From: Massilia psychrophila
Lineage (GTDB): Bacteria > Pseudomonadota > Gammaproteobacteria > Burkholderiales > Burkholderiaceae_D
Direction of reading: 5' to 3'
DNA: 64,000 nt
Assembly (NCBI RefSeq): GCF_002760665.1
Contig: NZ_PDOB01000001.1
Span: 62,001-126,000, forward strand
In this document: in pieces, positions 18,737 through 28,610 of the stretch
Layout of the letters: every line of letters begins with the position of its first letter
Position numbering within the stretch: position 1 is the stretch's first letter
The notes under the pieces: generated by a model
Database searches by the model: none
What the model was told of the DNA's origin: nothing
Seen by the model: only the letters and a program-made list of their open reading frames with translations
Program-made: the position numbers and the translations under genes

Positions 18737-20064
18737 CGTTGGCCCATTGCTGCTTCGATGTCGGCAACCAGCCGCGGCGCGCCCTCCGACAAGATGCTGT
18801 AGCCGCCTGGCGTAACGAGCACGTCGTCCTCGATGCGGATGCCGATGTTCCAGAACTGTTCCGGCACGCCGGCGGCGGGGCGCACGTAGATGCCCGGTTC
18901 GACCGTGAGCACCATGCCGGGCGCCAGGGGGCGCGACGGCTTGCCTTCGGCGTGCACGTCGCGGTAGGCGCCGACGTCGTGGACGTCGAGGCCGAGCCAG
19001 TGGCCGGTGCCGTGCATGTAAAACTGCAGGTGGGCGCGTTCGGCAATAGCGTTGTCGACGTTGCCGTAGACCGTCTTGTCGAGCAGCCCAAGCTCGAGCA
19101 TGCCTTGCACCAGCACGCTCACGGCGCTGTCGTGGATGTCGCTGTAGCGCCGGCCCGGCTGCACCGCCGCCAGCGCGGCCGACTGGGCGGCCAGCACCAG
19201 GTCGTACAACAGCCGCTGCGGCGTTGAAAAGCGGCCGTTGACCGGATAGGTGCGGGTGATGTCGGACGCGTAGCTGTCGAGTTCGCAGCCGGCGTCGATC
19301 AGGATCAGGTCGCCGTCGCGGCTCTGCGCGTTATTGGCGTTGTAGTGCAGCACGCAGGCATTGGCGCCGGCGGCGACGATCGGCGTATAGGCCGGATACT
19401 GGGCGCCGCTGCGACGGAATTCGTGCAGCAGTTCGGCTTCGATTTCGTACTCGAACATGCCGGGCTTTGATGCGCGCATCGCCCGCAGGTGGGCAGCGCC
19501 GGAAATGGCGCCGGCGCGCCGCATCAGCACCTGCTCAAAGTCGTCCTTAAACAGGCGCATTTCGCCCAGCAGCACCAGCAGATCGTGAGCGACGGTGGGG
19601 GCGGTGACGCCGCTACGCGCCTGGCACCGCACCGCCTGCAGCCAGGTCTTCATCTGCAGGTCGAGGGCGGCGCTGTGGCCCAACGCGTAATACACCGCCG
19701 GCGCGTTCGCCAGCAGGCGCGCCATCTCCTTGTTGAGTTCTTCGATCGGGAAGGCGAAATCGAAGCCGAACGCGGCGCGCGCGCCGTCCGGGCCATGGCG
19801 AAAGCCATCCCAGACTTCGCGCTCGACGCTCTTCTGGCGGCAGAACAGGATCGCCTGCGCGGCCTGGCCGGCCTGGGCGGCAACCAGCACCAGCACGCTG
19901 TCGGGCTCGGTAAAACCGGTCAGATAATAAAAATAGCTGTCGTGACGGTAGGGGTATTCGCTGTCGCTGTTGCGCATGGCTTCCGGCGCGGTCGGCAGGA
20001 TCGCCACCGCACCCGGTTGCATCTGTGCGCACAGGCGCGCGCGCCGCTCGCCATAGCGGTTCAC
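18733..20064 (-). CDS. pepP: Xaa-Pro aminopeptidase P
   Basis: A 443-residue M24B metallopeptidase. Mn ligands are visible: Asp in LILIDAGCEL, Asp in YASDITRTYP, His in HGTGHWLGLDVHDVG, Glu in TVEPGIYV and Glu in GIRIEDDVLV. It removes N-terminal residues preceding proline in the cytosol. The N-terminal domain carries the RHDSYFYYLTGF stretch typical of PepP. The GTG at 20064 is chosen because it overlaps the murU stop (GTGA); an ATG further upstream lies inside murU and adds unrelated sequence. Confidence 0.93.
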   Translation of the reverse strand: MNRYGERRARLCAQMQPGAVAILPTAPEAMRNSDSEYPYRHDSYFYYLTGFTEPDSVLVLVAAQAGQAAQAILFCRQKSVEREVWDGFRHGPDGARAAFGFDFAFPIEELNKEMARLLANAPAVYYALGHSAALDLQMKTWLQAVRCQARSGVTAPTVAHDLLVLLGEMRLFKDDFEQVLMRRAGAISGAAHLRAMRASKPGMFEYEIEAELLHEFRRSGAQYPAYTPIVAAGANACVLHYNANNAQSRDGDLILIDAGCELDSYASDITRTYPVNGRFSTPQRLLYDLVLAAQSAALAAVQPGRRYSDIHDSAVSVLVQGMLELGLLDKTVYGNVDNAIAERAHLQFYMHGTGHWLGLDVHDVGAYRDVHAEGKPSRPLAPGMVLTVEPGIYVRPAAGVPEQFWNIGIRIEDDVLVTPGGYSILSEGAPRLVADIEAAMGQR

Positions 20065-20780
20065 GCGCCGGCCTGTTTGACCAGCGGCGCGTTGAGCGCG
20101 TCGAGCTGGGCGATGGTGCCGACGTTGACCCACTCGCCGTCATACACTTCGCCGCCGACCAGGCCAAGGTCGATGTACCTGCGCATCAGCGGCGAAAAGC
20201 GCGCATGTTCGCCCGGCGTGATGTCGGCGAACATCTCGGGGCGGTAGACGCCGATGCCGGCGAAGTTCCATTTGGGCGTGCCGGTGTTCGACAGGGTGTA
20301 CATGTCGAGCCCGAAGTCACCAATCGGGTTGTGCCACGGGTTGGGGGTCAGGTACAGCCAGCAGGCGTCGCGCTTTGCCGGCGGGTAGGGGTTGCCCAGG
20401 ACGTCGTTGTCGTGCAAAACATCCTTGACCTGCTCGAAGTCGAAGTAGGGACAATAGATGTCGCCCGACACCGCCAGGAACGGCTTATCTCCCAGCAGGT
20501 GCAGCGCGTTGGCGATGCCACCGGCCGTTTCCAGGGCCAGCGCTTCGTGCGAGTACGCAATGCGGGCGCCGTATTTGCTGCCGTCGCCCAGCTCTTCTTC
20601 GATCATGTGGCCCAGGTGGGCGTGGTTGATGACGATCTCGGTAATGCCGGCGCGTACCAGGTTCAGCACGTGCCAGGTGATCAAAGGCCGGCCGCGCACT
20701 TTGAGCAGCGGCTTGGGGCAGGCGTCGGTCAGCGGACGCATGCGCTCGCCGCGGCCGGCGGCAAAAATCATGGCTTTCAT
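20061..20780 (-). CDS. murU: N-acetylmuramate alpha-1-phosphate uridylyltransferase
   Basis: A 239-residue nucleotidyltransferase. It begins MKAMIFAAGRGERMRPLTD, the G-x-G-x-R-x-R-P-x-T signature of sugar-phosphate nucleotidylyltransferases; CPKPLLKV and the metal-binding SGDIYC follow. Together with AmgK it converts recycled MurNAc to UDP-MurNAc, bypassing de novo synthesis and so MurA (the fosfomycin target). Placement directly after amgK and divergent from lptD matches the Pseudomonas locus where this pathway was defined, which supports MurU over a generic transferase. Confidence 0.9.
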   Translation of the reverse strand: MKAMIFAAGRGERMRPLTDACPKPLLKVRGRPLITWHVLNLVRAGITEIVINHAHLGHMIEEELGDGSKYGARIAYSHEALALETAGGIANALHLLGDKPFLAVSGDIYCPYFDFEQVKDVLHDNDVLGNPYPPAKRDACWLYLTPNPWHNPIGDFGLDMYTLSNTGTPKWNFAGIGVYRPEMFADITPGEHARFSPLMRRYIDLGLVGGEVYDGEWVNVGTIAQLDALNAPLVKQAGA

Positions 20781-20794
20781 GGCAATCCCCGACA

Positions 20795-21859
20795 TCAAAA
20801 AGTGTAGCCCACTTGCGGCGACTTTTCCTCGAACGTGTCGAGCAGGCGGACCAGTGGTTTGAGGGCTGCGTAGCGGTTGGCGGTCTTGCGCACGTAGTCG
20901 AGTACGGTCGGCAGGTCGCCCATGTAGATCGGCTTGCCGTCGCGGTAGTTCAGGCGGCAGAAGATGCCGAGGATTTTTAAGTGGCGCTGCAGGGCCATGA
21001 ATTCGAAGTCCCGATAAAAAGCGTCGATGTCGGGATTGACCGGCAGCCCGACTTTTTTGGCCGCCTGCCAGTAGCGCACTACCCAGTCGAGCACGATTTC
21101 CTCGTCCCACTGGATGTAGGCGTCGCGCAGCAGCGAGGCAAGGTCGTAGGTGACGGGGCCGAACACGGCGTCCTGGAAGTCGAGCACGCCGGGATTGTTC
21201 TGCTCCATGAACATCAGGTTGCGCGAATGAAAATCGCGGTGCATGAACACCTGCTGCTGCGCCAGCACATTGGCGGCGATCGCCTCGAACACGCCGTCCA
21301 GCTGGGCCTGCTGCGGCGGCGTCATGGTCACGCCGAGGTGCTTGCCGACGAACCATTCGGGGAACAAATTCATTTCGCGCAGCACAAAGGCGCGGTCGAA
21401 GTCGAGCAGCACGCCGGGCTGGCTGTGCAGCTGGAATTTGATCAGCGCAGCGACCGCGTTTGCATACATGCTGCTGGCGTTGTCGATGCTCAAACGCTGC
21501 AAAAAGGTGGTGCTGCCCAGGTCCGACAGCAGCAGGAAGCCGTTCGCGACGTCGCGCGCGACGATCGCCGGCACGTTGACGCCGGCATCCTGCAGCAAGC
21601 CGGCGACGTGGATAAAGGCCGGCACGTTTTCGCGCTCGGGCGGTGCATCCATCGCGATCAGGGTGGGGTCAAGGCCGAGCTTGTCTTGCTGGGCGGCCAG
21701 CACGTCGAGCCGGAAGTAGCGCCGGAAACTGGCGTCCGACGAGGCGGGACGACGGCTGTCGACCTCGACCAGGCCGAGGGTGTCCAGCCAAGCGGTAAGT
21801 TGGGTCAGGCGGGCGTCGGGCGAGGTCGGTGCGGGGGTATTTGGTGACATGGAAGACAT
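20795..21859 (-). CDS. amgK: anomeric MurNAc/GlcNAc kinase
   Basis: A 354-residue aminoglycoside-phosphotransferase-fold kinase. The catalytic loop is FMHRDFHSRNLMF (HxDxxxxN) and the metal-binding Asp is in VLDFQDAVFGP. AmgK phosphorylates the anomeric hydroxyl of MurNAc and GlcNAc released during wall turnover, feeding MurU 14 bp downstream. The start at 21859 (MSSMSPN) is preferred; 21850 is an alternative, and a longer frame to 21937 runs through the promoter region shared with lptD. Confidence 0.9.
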   Translation of the reverse strand: MSSMSPNTPAPTSPDARLTQLTAWLDTLGLVEVDSRRPASSDASFRRYFRLDVLAAQQDKLGLDPTLIAMDAPPERENVPAFIHVAGLLQDAGVNVPAIVARDVANGFLLLSDLGSTTFLQRLSIDNASSMYANAVAALIKFQLHSQPGVLLDFDRAFVLREMNLFPEWFVGKHLGVTMTPPQQAQLDGVFEAIAANVLAQQQVFMHRDFHSRNLMFMEQNNPGVLDFQDAVFGPVTYDLASLLRDAYIQWDEEIVLDWVVRYWQAAKKVGLPVNPDIDAFYRDFEFMALQRHLKILGIFCRLNYRDGKPIYMGDLPTVLDYVRKTANRYAALKPLVRLLDTFEEKSPQVGYTF

Positions 21860-21900
21860 GAAGCGGCCTGTAGAATCCGGAAGGAAGGTGGAGATTCCCA

Positions 21901-21906
21901 TATAAT
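21901..21906 (+). promoter_or_regulatory. candidate -10 element in the amgK-lptD divergent promoter region
   Basis: A perfect TATAAT lies 50 bp upstream of lptD, in the AT-rich middle of the 97-bp spacer separating two divergent operons. No convincing -35 box is seen at the right distance on either strand, and the same AT-rich core could serve the opposite direction, so this is tentative. Confidence 0.35.
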
Positions 21907-21956
21907 AAGGGATTAGCCCCAATAAATCGCCCTTCAATGGTGTTCACACGCGTTTC

Positions 21957-24206
21957 ATGAGCTGGTTGCCAGCCTCCTTCCCGTCGCAAACCTGGGTCTA
22001 CGTCCTGGGTGCGCTCGTTACCGCCACTGCGGCGCCGCTGCATGCGCAGAACGCGCCCAAGCGGGCCAAGGTCGACGACCCGAACGCGCCGGTTACCATC
22101 CGCGCCGAGGAAATCACCGGCCGTCCCGATCGCGAATTGAACCTCGCGCGCGACGCTGAAATCATCAAGGGCCAGACCCGCATGACGGCCGATACCGCCT
22201 GCTATAAGGCGGTCGAGGACCAGATGAGCGCCAGCGGCAACGTCAACATGTGGCGCTTCGGCGACCGCTACAAGGGCGACGCGCTGCAGCTGAATTTCGA
22301 TTCGGGCAAGGGCTGGCTGCTCAATCCGCAATACCGGATGGAACTGAACAATGCGCAGGGCAAGGCCAGTCGCATCGACTTCATCAACGAGGAAGTGGCG
22401 CTGGTGACCGACGGCACCTACAGCACCTGCGAGGGGCCGAATCCCGACTGGTACCTGAAGGCCGACACGCTCAAGCTCGATTCCGGGCGCGACGTCGGCA
22501 CCACCGGCAAGACAATTGTCTACTTCAAGGGCGTGCCGATCATTGGCACGCCGGCGATGTCGTTTTCGCTGTCGGGCGCGCGCCGTTCCGGCTGGCTGCC
22601 GCCGTCGATCGGCTTCGGCTCGAAGGGGTCGGGCGAGGTCATGGTGCCGTACTATTTTAACATTGCGCCGAACCGCGACCTGACGGTGTACCCGCGCATG
22701 ATCTTGCGGCGCGGCCTGCAGTTGGGCGCTACCGGGCGCTACATCGGCGAAACCGGCGCCGGCCCGTACTCGGGCGAAACCCACGCCGAAGTGCTGGTCG
22801 GGGACCGCGTCACCAATACCGACCGCTGGCTGGTGCACTCCCAGCATTCGCAGGCGGTGGCGCCGGGCTGGTCGTATGGCTGGTTCGCGCACGCGGCGTC
22901 GGACGATCAATATCCGAGCGATTTTTCGAAGTCGGTCGCCAACAGCGCCGAGCGCCAGCTGCTGCGCGAACTGCGCACCGATTACCAGTCGCGCTACTGG
23001 AGCCTGACAGCGCGGGTGCAAAATTACCAGGTGCTGCAAGACCCGGCGGCGGCGGCGGCGGATCCACGCCTGACGGTGCCGCGCCCGTACGACCGCTTGC
23101 CGCAAATTAATTTTCACGCCGGACGCTACGACGTCGGCGGCGGTTTCGACTGGGCGCTCGACGCCGAGGTTACCCGCTTCTCGCATCCGACTTTGGTCCA
23201 GGCTAGTCGCGCGGTGGTCATGCCGCAGCTGTCCTATCCGTTCGTGCGGCCGGGCTATTTCATCACGCCGAAGGTCATGCTGCACGCCACCAAGTACGAC
23301 ATCGATGCACTCCCCGCCAAGCCGGGCATGCCGGGGACCGCCGCCCATGTGCAGAGCCGCGTGTTGCCCACCTTGTCGCTCGACAGCGGCATGGTGTTCG
23401 AGCGCGACAGCAAGCTGTTCGGCCGCGCCGTCACCCAGACGCTCGAGCCGCGCCTGTTTTACGTGCGCACGCCGTACCGCGACCAGAGCAAGTTGCCCAA
23501 TTTCGACAGCGCCGAGGCCGGCTTCAATTTCGCCCAGATCTTCACCGAGAACCGTTTTATCGGCGCTGACCGCGTTGCCGACGCCAACCAGGTCACGACG
23601 GCGCTGGTGTCGCGCTACATGGAGCCGAACGGCGCCGAACGCTTGCGCCTGGCGTTCGGACAGCGTTTCTATTTCAGCGACGAGCGCGTGCAGCTCGACC
23701 CCACCGTCAAGCTGAACCGGAGCCGTTCCGACGTGCTGCTGGCCGCGGCCGGCCGCATCGCCGAAGACTGGAGCCTGGACAGCGCGTTACAATACAATGC
23801 AAGCAACCGCAGCGTGTTCAGCTCGAACTACGGCGTGCGCTGGCAGCCAGGTGCGAAAAAAGTGGTCAACGCCGAATACCGCTACGTGCGCGACAGCTTC
23901 AAGAATCTCGATCTGTCGAGCCAGTGGCCGCTGTCGCTGCGCTGGTTCGGTGTTGGCCGGGTCAGCTATTCGCTGCGCGACCGCAAGGTGCTCGAGAGCC
24001 TTATCGGACTTGAATACAAGGCCGATTGCTGGGTATTCCGGATGGGCGCGCAGCGCTTCGTGACGGCGGCCCAGACGACCTCGACCCCGGTGTTTTTCCA
24101 GCTTGAACTGAATGGCCTGTCGAAACTCGGACTTGGCAACCCGCTTGAATCGTTTTACAAGAACATTCCCGGCTACGCCAGGCTCAATCCGGAAAGCGGC
24201 CGCTAA
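21957..24206 (+). CDS. lptD: LPS-assembly outer-membrane protein LptD
   Basis: A 749-residue protein: signal peptide ending near HAQ (residue 31), an N-terminal OstA/LptA-like beta-jellyroll domain (about 45-200, with RAEEITGRPDRELNLARDAE) and a large C-terminal beta-barrel. With LptE (38769-39293) it inserts lipopolysaccharide in the outer leaflet. Only three cysteines follow the signal (about residues 82, 156 and 690), against four in E. coli, so the disulfide pattern must differ. It is first in lptD-surA-pdxA-rsmA, a classical operon order. Confidence 0.95.
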   Translation: MSWLPASFPSQTWVYVLGALVTATAAPLHAQNAPKRAKVDDPNAPVTIRAEEITGRPDRELNLARDAEIIKGQTRMTADTACYKAVEDQMSASGNVNMWRFGDRYKGDALQLNFDSGKGWLLNPQYRMELNNAQGKASRIDFINEEVALVTDGTYSTCEGPNPDWYLKADTLKLDSGRDVGTTGKTIVYFKGVPIIGTPAMSFSLSGARRSGWLPPSIGFGSKGSGEVMVPYYFNIAPNRDLTVYPRMILRRGLQLGATGRYIGETGAGPYSGETHAEVLVGDRVTNTDRWLVHSQHSQAVAPGWSYGWFAHAASDDQYPSDFSKSVANSAERQLLRELRTDYQSRYWSLTARVQNYQVLQDPAAAAADPRLTVPRPYDRLPQINFHAGRYDVGGGFDWALDAEVTRFSHPTLVQASRAVVMPQLSYPFVRPGYFITPKVMLHATKYDIDALPAKPGMPGTAAHVQSRVLPTLSLDSGMVFERDSKLFGRAVTQTLEPRLFYVRTPYRDQSKLPNFDSAEAGFNFAQIFTENRFIGADRVADANQVTTALVSRYMEPNGAERLRLAFGQRFYFSDERVQLDPTVKLNRSRSDVLLAAAGRIAEDWSLDSALQYNASNRSVFSSNYGVRWQPGAKKVVNAEYRYVRDSFKNLDLSSQWPLSLRWFGVGRVSYSLRDRKVLESLIGLEYKADCWVFRMGAQRFVTAAQTTSTPVFFQLELNGLSKLGLGNPLESFYKNIPGYARLNPESGR

Positions 24207-24247
24207 GTATTCAAGCGGCCCGACCGATTTTTTTGATTCACCTGAAT

Positions 24248-25654
24248 ATGAGTGTTTCCCAGATTATGCGTAATATCCGTATGCACCAACTGAAGACCGC
24301 AGCGCTCCTGCTGTGTACGCTCATCGCCGGCCAGGCCGCCGCCCAGACGGCCAAGCCAGCCGCTCCCGCCGTCGCCAAGCCCTCCGGCGGCTTCCTGCCG
24401 CCGGCGTCCAGCTCGGCCAACGTCATCGATTCGATCGCGGTGGTGGTCAACGACGACGTCATCACCAGAAATGAACTTGCCGCGCGGGTGCGCTCGATCG
24501 AGGCACGCATGAAAGCGGCCAGCGCGCCGATGCCCGCCGCGGCCGACCTGCAGCGCCAGGTGGTCGAAGCGATGATCGTCGAGCGCGCGCAGCAGCAGCT
24601 GGCCAAGGAAATGGGCGTCAAGGTCAGCGACCAGGAACTCGACCGCGCGATCGGCCGCATCGCCGAGCAGCAAAAAATGTCGCTGCAAGACATGCGCAAC
24701 CAGATGGAAAAGGAAGGCATGCCGTACGCCACTTTCCGCGAAGAGATCCGCAACGAAATGATGATGCAGCGCCTGCGCGAGCATGAAGTCGACAACAAGA
24801 TCCAGATTTCCGACGCCGAGGTCGACACCTACCTGGCCGCCGAGCAGGCTGCCGTTGCCGACCAGGTCGAAATAAACATTTCGCAAATCATGGTGCGGAT
24901 CCCCGAGAACGCTTCTCCCGAGCAGATCGCTGCCCGCAAGGCGCGCGCCGACGAAGTGGCGCGCCAGCTGCGCACCGGCGCCGATTTCGCCAAGACCGCC
25001 GCCACTTATTCGGACGCGCCGGACGCGCTCAAGGGTGGCGAAATCGGCTGGCGCGACCCGAACCGCCTGCCGCCGCTGTTCGCCGAGGCGCTCGTCAAGC
25101 TGTCGCCGGGCCAGGTTACGCCTGTCATGCGCAGCAACACCGGCTTTCACCTGCTCAAGCTGGTCGGCAAGCGCAACGCCGTTGCGGACGACAAGGAAAA
25201 AGCCGTGGCCCAGCAGCAAACCCGCGTGCGCCACATCCTGCTCAAGGTCACCCCGACCATGACGGCGGCCGACGCCAAGCGCAAGCTGGGCGAATTGAAG
25301 GAGCGGCTCGACAACAAGGCCGCCAAGTTCGAGGAACTGGCGCGGCTGTTTTCGAACGACGGCTCGGCGGCCAAGGGCGGCGACCTCGGCTGGCTGTACC
25401 CGGGCGACTCGGTGCCCGAATTCGAAACCGCCGTGGCCGCTTTGAAGCCGGGCGAAGTGAGCGGCGCGGTCGAAACCCCGTTCGGCTTCCACCTGATCGA
25501 AGTGTTGGAGCGCAAGAGCGACGACGCCTCGAAAGAGCGCCAGCGCGTTGCGGCCCGCCAGGTGATTCGCGAGCGCAAGCTGCAGGAAGCGAGCGAAGAC
25601 TGGGCGCGCCAGGTGCGTGATCGTGCTTACGTCGAGTTCCGCGAGGAGAAGTAA
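24248..25654 (+). CDS. surA: periplasmic chaperone / peptidyl-prolyl isomerase SurA
   Basis: About 468 residues. A signal peptide ends near AAAQ, followed by a Pro/Ala-rich stretch and the SurA N-terminal chaperone domain ([19 protein letters not shown]). Two parvulin domains follow: the first near [14 protein letters not shown] to [10 protein letters not shown], the second near [12 protein letters not shown] to [12 protein letters not shown]-terminal helix completes the chaperone core. It escorts outer-membrane proteins such as LptD to BamA. Starts at 24248 or 24281 are both possible; a TTG at 24233 is less likely. Confidence 0.95.
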   Translation: MSVSQIMRNIRMHQLKTAALLLCTLIAGQAAAQTAKPAAPAVAKPSGGFLPPASSSANVIDSIAVVVNDDVITRNELAARVRSIEARMKAASAPMPAAADLQRQVVEAMIVERAQQQLAKEMGVKVSDQELDRAIGRIAEQQKMSLQDMRNQMEKEGMPYATFREEIRNEMMMQRLREHEVDNKIQISDAEVDTYLAAEQAAVADQVEINISQIMVRIPENASPEQIAARKARADEVARQLRTGADFAKTAATYSDAPDALKGGEIGWRDPNRLPPLFAEALVKLSPGQVTPVMRSNTGFHLLKLVGKRNAVADDKEKAVAQQQTRVRHILLKVTPTMTAADAKRKLGELKERLDNKAAKFEELARLFSNDGSAAKGGDLGWLYPGDSVPEFETAVAALKPGEVSGAVETPFGFHLIEVLERKSDDASKERQRVAARQVIRERKLQEASEDWARQVRDRAYVEFREEK

Positions 25655-25658
25655 GGGT

Positions 25659-26747
25659 ATGACAGGAAAAGGCATGATCGGCGCAACCCCGGCGCCCGGC
25701 GCCGGCCGTCCCGTCATCGCCATCACCACGGGCGAGCCGGCCGGCATCGGCCCGGAAATCTCGTTGCGCGCGGCGTGGGCGATGCGGCGCGAGGTCAACT
25801 GCGTGCTGCTGGGCGACGCCGCCTTCCTGGCGCTTACCGCCAGCCTGCTCGACCCTGACATCAAGGTCGCCGCGCTGTCGACCATGGCACTGCGCAACGG
25901 TGGCCTGCCGCAATTCGGCCCTGATCGCCTTACCGTGATCGACGTGCCGCTGGTTGCCCACGTCAGGCCCGGCATCCTCGATCGGGCCAACGGCCGCGCC
26001 GTGCTGGCCACGCTCGACCTCGCGGTCGAAGGCATCGAAGCGGGCTGGTTCGAGGCGATGGTCACCGCGCCGCTGCAAAAAAGCACCATCAACGATGCCG
26101 GCGTGGCGTTTTCCGGCCATACCGAATACCTGGCCGAAAAAACCGCAACGCCGCTGGTGGTGATGATGCTTGCCGGCGAACTTGATCAAAGCGCGGTCGC
26201 CGGTGGAACCGCGTTACGCGTGGCGCTGGCCACCACCCACCTGCCGCTGCGCGCGGTGGCCGACGCCATTACCTTCGATGCCTTGGGGCGCGTGCTCGAC
26301 ATCGTCGATGCCGACCTCAAGCGCAAGTTCGGTGTCCAGGTACCGCGTATCCTGGTCGCCGGCTTGAATCCCCATGCCGGCGAAAACGGCTATCTCGGTC
26401 GCGAAGAGATCGATACCATCGCCCCGGCGTTGGCGGCAGCGCGCGCGCGCGGCATCGACGCGCGCGGCCCGTATCCGGCCGACACGCTGTTCCAGCCGAA
26501 ATACTTGCGCGATGCCGATTGCGTGCTGGCGATGTACCATGACCAGGGCTTGCCGGTGCTCAAGTACGCCACTTTCGGGCGCGGCGTCAACATCACCCTT
26601 GGGTTGCCGCTGATCCGCACTTCGGTCGACCATGGCACTGCGCTCGACCTGGCCGCCCAAGGCCTCGGGCTGGCCGACTGCGCCAGCATGGAGCAGGCGA
26701 TTCGCTGCGCCCTGGAGATGGTCGCCGCCCAGCACAGCCCTTCCTGA
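25659..26747 (+). CDS. pdxA: 4-hydroxythreonine-4-phosphate dehydrogenase
   Basis: A 362-residue NAD-dependent enzyme of pyridoxal 5'-phosphate synthesis. Signature stretches are [13 protein letters not shown] at the N-terminus, the metal-binding His in [23 protein letters not shown], and [11 protein letters not shown]. The ATG at 25659 lies 4 bp after the surA stop, just after a GAGGAG site within surA's last codons. PdxA between surA and rsmA is the standard order in Gram-negatives. Confidence 0.95.
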   Translation: MTGKGMIGATPAPGAGRPVIAITTGEPAGIGPEISLRAAWAMRREVNCVLLGDAAFLALTASLLDPDIKVAALSTMALRNGGLPQFGPDRLTVIDVPLVAHVRPGILDRANGRAVLATLDLAVEGIEAGWFEAMVTAPLQKSTINDAGVAFSGHTEYLAEKTATPLVVMMLAGELDQSAVAGGTALRVALATTHLPLRAVADAITFDALGRVLDIVDADLKRKFGVQVPRILVAGLNPHAGENGYLGREEIDTIAPALAAARARGIDARGPYPADTLFQPKYLRDADCVLAMYHDQGLPVLKYATFGRGVNITLGLPLIRTSVDHGTALDLAAQGLGLADCASMEQAIRCALEMVAAQHSPS

Positions 26748-26771
26748 CCCATCAAATAAAGTAAACAATCA

Positions 26772-27551
26772 ATGAAACACGTTGCCCGCAAACGCTTCGG
26801 CCAGAATTTTTTGACCGACAGATTCGTCCTCGCCGACATCATCGACGCCATCGGCCCGCAAGCGGGCCAGGCGATGGTCGAGATCGGACCCGGGCTGGCG
26901 GCAATGACGGCGCTGCTGCTCAAACACCTGGGCCACATGCACGTTGTCGAACTGGACCGCGACCTGGTGGCGCGACTGGAAAAAACTTTCCCGCGCGACA
27001 AGCTGACGATCCACTCGGGCGACGCCTTGAAATTCGATTACGGCCAGATCCCGGTGCCGCCAGGGCAGAAGCTGCGGGTGGTCGGCAACCTGCCGTACAA
27101 CATTTCCAGCCCGCTGCTGTTTCACCTGGCCGACTTTGCCCACCTGATCGAAGACCAGCATTTCATGCTGCAAAAGGAAGTGGTCGAGCGCATGGTGGCC
27201 GAGCCGGGCGGCAAGGTGTATGGCCGGCTGTCGGTGATGCTGCAGTGGCGCTATGACATGAAGCTGATGTTCATCGTGCCGCCTACCGCTTTCGATCCGC
27301 CGCCGCAGGTCGAGTCGGCGATCGTGCGCATGGTGCCGGTGGCGCAGCGGCTGGCGTGCGACGGCCCGACCCTGGAGGCGGTGGTGTTGAAGGCGTTCTC
27401 GCAACGCCGCAAGGTGGTCCGCAACTGCCTGGCCGGCATGTTTACCGAGGCGCAGATCGTCGAAGCCGGCATCGACCCGACGGTGCGACCGGAAGCGATC
27501 GGCCTGGTTCAGTATGTGGCGCTGGCCAATCTTCTCAAACCGGCGGCCTGA
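26772..27551 (+). CDS. rsmA: 16S rRNA (adenine1518/1519-N6)-dimethyltransferase
   Basis: A 259-residue KsgA/RsmA methyltransferase. KRFGQNFLTD opens the protein, the SAM-binding motif is MVEIGPGLAAMT and the catalytic NLPYNISSP follows. It dimethylates two adjacent adenines in helix 45 of 16S rRNA late in 30S assembly. The glycine loop has GLAA where GLGA/GLGL is usual. It is the last gene of the lptD operon; its 3' end overlaps the convergent small gene by 17 bp. Confidence 0.96.
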   Translation: MKHVARKRFGQNFLTDRFVLADIIDAIGPQAGQAMVEIGPGLAAMTALLLKHLGHMHVVELDRDLVARLEKTFPRDKLTIHSGDALKFDYGQIPVPPGQKLRVVGNLPYNISSPLLFHLADFAHLIEDQHFMLQKEVVERMVAEPGGKVYGRLSVMLQWRYDMKLMFIVPPTAFDPPPQVESAIVRMVPVAQRLACDGPTLEAVVLKAFSQRRKVVRNCLAGMFTEAQIVEAGIDPTVRPEAIGLVQYVALANLLKPAA

Positions 27552-27783
27552 CCGACTTTTCTTCCAGCATCGCGATGGCCGACGTGCGCGCCACGGCTTC
27601 GGCTTCGATCTCGGTGGCGAACACGTGCTCGAGCGCCACCCGCTGCGCCGGCACGATGCTGTTGCGGTGCATCGGGTTGGGCGACGGTCCGTAGATCGTC
27701 ACGCAAGCAGCCCAGCCGTCGACGTCGAGCAGCCTGATCCCCGAATAATCGATCTCGTACTCTCCAATCTGTTCGGTCGGCAC
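27535..27783 (-). CDS. hypothetical small protein
   Basis: An 82-residue cytosolic protein with no signal peptide and no recognised domain. Composition is balanced and protein-like (MPTEQIGEYEIDYSGIRLLD at the start, an Ala/Glu-rich helix EIEAEAVARTSAIAMLEEK near the end). It converges on rsmA with a 17-bp overlap. The start follows a GGAGG-like element on the minus strand (complement of cctcc at 27788-27792). Function unknown. Confidence 0.65.
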   Translation of the reverse strand: MPTEQIGEYEIDYSGIRLLDVDGWAACVTIYGPSPNPMHRNSIVPAQRVALEHVFATEIEAEAVARTSAIAMLEEKSVRPPV

Positions 27784-27850
27784 AAAACCTCCTGTAGATG
27801 GTGTGGTCCTATCATGCCAGTATTGCCAGGTGAAAGCGACATGTGCGGCG

Positions 27851-27878
27851 AAAAAAAAGCCCGCTGTTTGGCGGGCTT
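27851..27878 (-). terminator. rho-independent terminator after the twin lipoprotein genes
   Basis: A 7-bp stem AGCCCGC/GCGGGCT (27858-27864 with 27871-27877) with a 6-nt loop is followed on the minus strand by eight Us (A27851-27858). It lies about 115 bp beyond the stop of the lipoprotein gene at 27993-28610. Confidence 0.85.
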
Positions 27879-27992
27879 AAATCCAATTCTTTTTGAGGAG
27901 ACTTGGAGGAGACGGATGCATTATGCTGCGTCACAGCATATTAGGCCAATTTATCTTTCAAATAACAGATATTGTTCCTGCAAATATCTCGA

Positions 27993-28610
27993 TCACGTCT
28001 TTTTAACGCACGTCACTTCGATACCGGCCGGGGCAAGGTCGCCCATGACGCCGGTGCCGTTCGACGACACGCTGCAGGTCTCATTGAGGGGCTGGGCCAG
28101 CACAGTGATACTGTACGACTTGCCAAATTCAACCGTGGGGAAGGTGAATGAGGCGTCGGCGGCGAGCGGGGCGATGAAGGGGACGCTGCCGTTGTTCAGT
28201 TGCAGGCCGGCCGAAGTGAGGCCGGTGATCTTGCCGCCGAGCGCCACCTGGTTCGTGGTACACCCCACGCCGATGTTGATTGCGCCGAACCGGCCGGCGG
28301 TATCGGTGGCGCCATTGTAGGTGACGCCGGTGATCCGGCTGGTAAATGATCCGACCAAGCAGGTTTGATGCGCCGGCGACGCTTTCATAGTCACGTTGTA
28401 GACCTCGCCGTACGACAGCGTGTTAGGAAAGGTAAACGAGGTCGCGTTTGCCGCTATCGGCAAGTCCATGCCGTTGGTGCTCAATACCAGGCCGCCGTAT
28501 TGCAAGCCTTCGATAGTGCCGGAGACCGGAAAAGTCGCCTTGCCGCCGCAAGCGGCCAGGGTCAGGGCCAGGGCCAGGGCGAGCGCCGGGCGCGTGAAAT
28601 TGCATGTCAT
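27993..28610 (-). CDS. repeat-containing lipoprotein, second of a pair
   Basis: A 205-residue lipoprotein: signal MTCNFTRPALALALALTLAA then the lipobox Cys followed by GGK. The mature part contains two tandem beta-rich units of about 85-90 residues, each with a G-x-I-x-GL opening (SGTIEGLQYGGLVLSTNG; GGKITGLTSAGLQLNNG), a central FTFP segment, a Tyr-x-V-T-V strand and a C-x(2-7) pair closing with V-T-C or similar. This unit is common in secreted proteobacterial proteins of unknown function. It overlaps the upstream paralogue by 4 bp (ATGA). Role unknown; surface exposure is inferred. Confidence 0.8.
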   Translation of the reverse strand: MTCNFTRPALALALALTLAACGGKATFPVSGTIEGLQYGGLVLSTNGMDLPIAANATSFTFPNTLSYGEVYNVTMKASPAHQTCLVGSFTSRITGVTYNGATDTAGRFGAINIGVGCTTNQVALGGKITGLTSAGLQLNNGSVPFIAPLAADASFTFPTVEFGKSYSITVLAQPLNETCSVSSNGTGVMGDLAPAGIEVTCVKKT

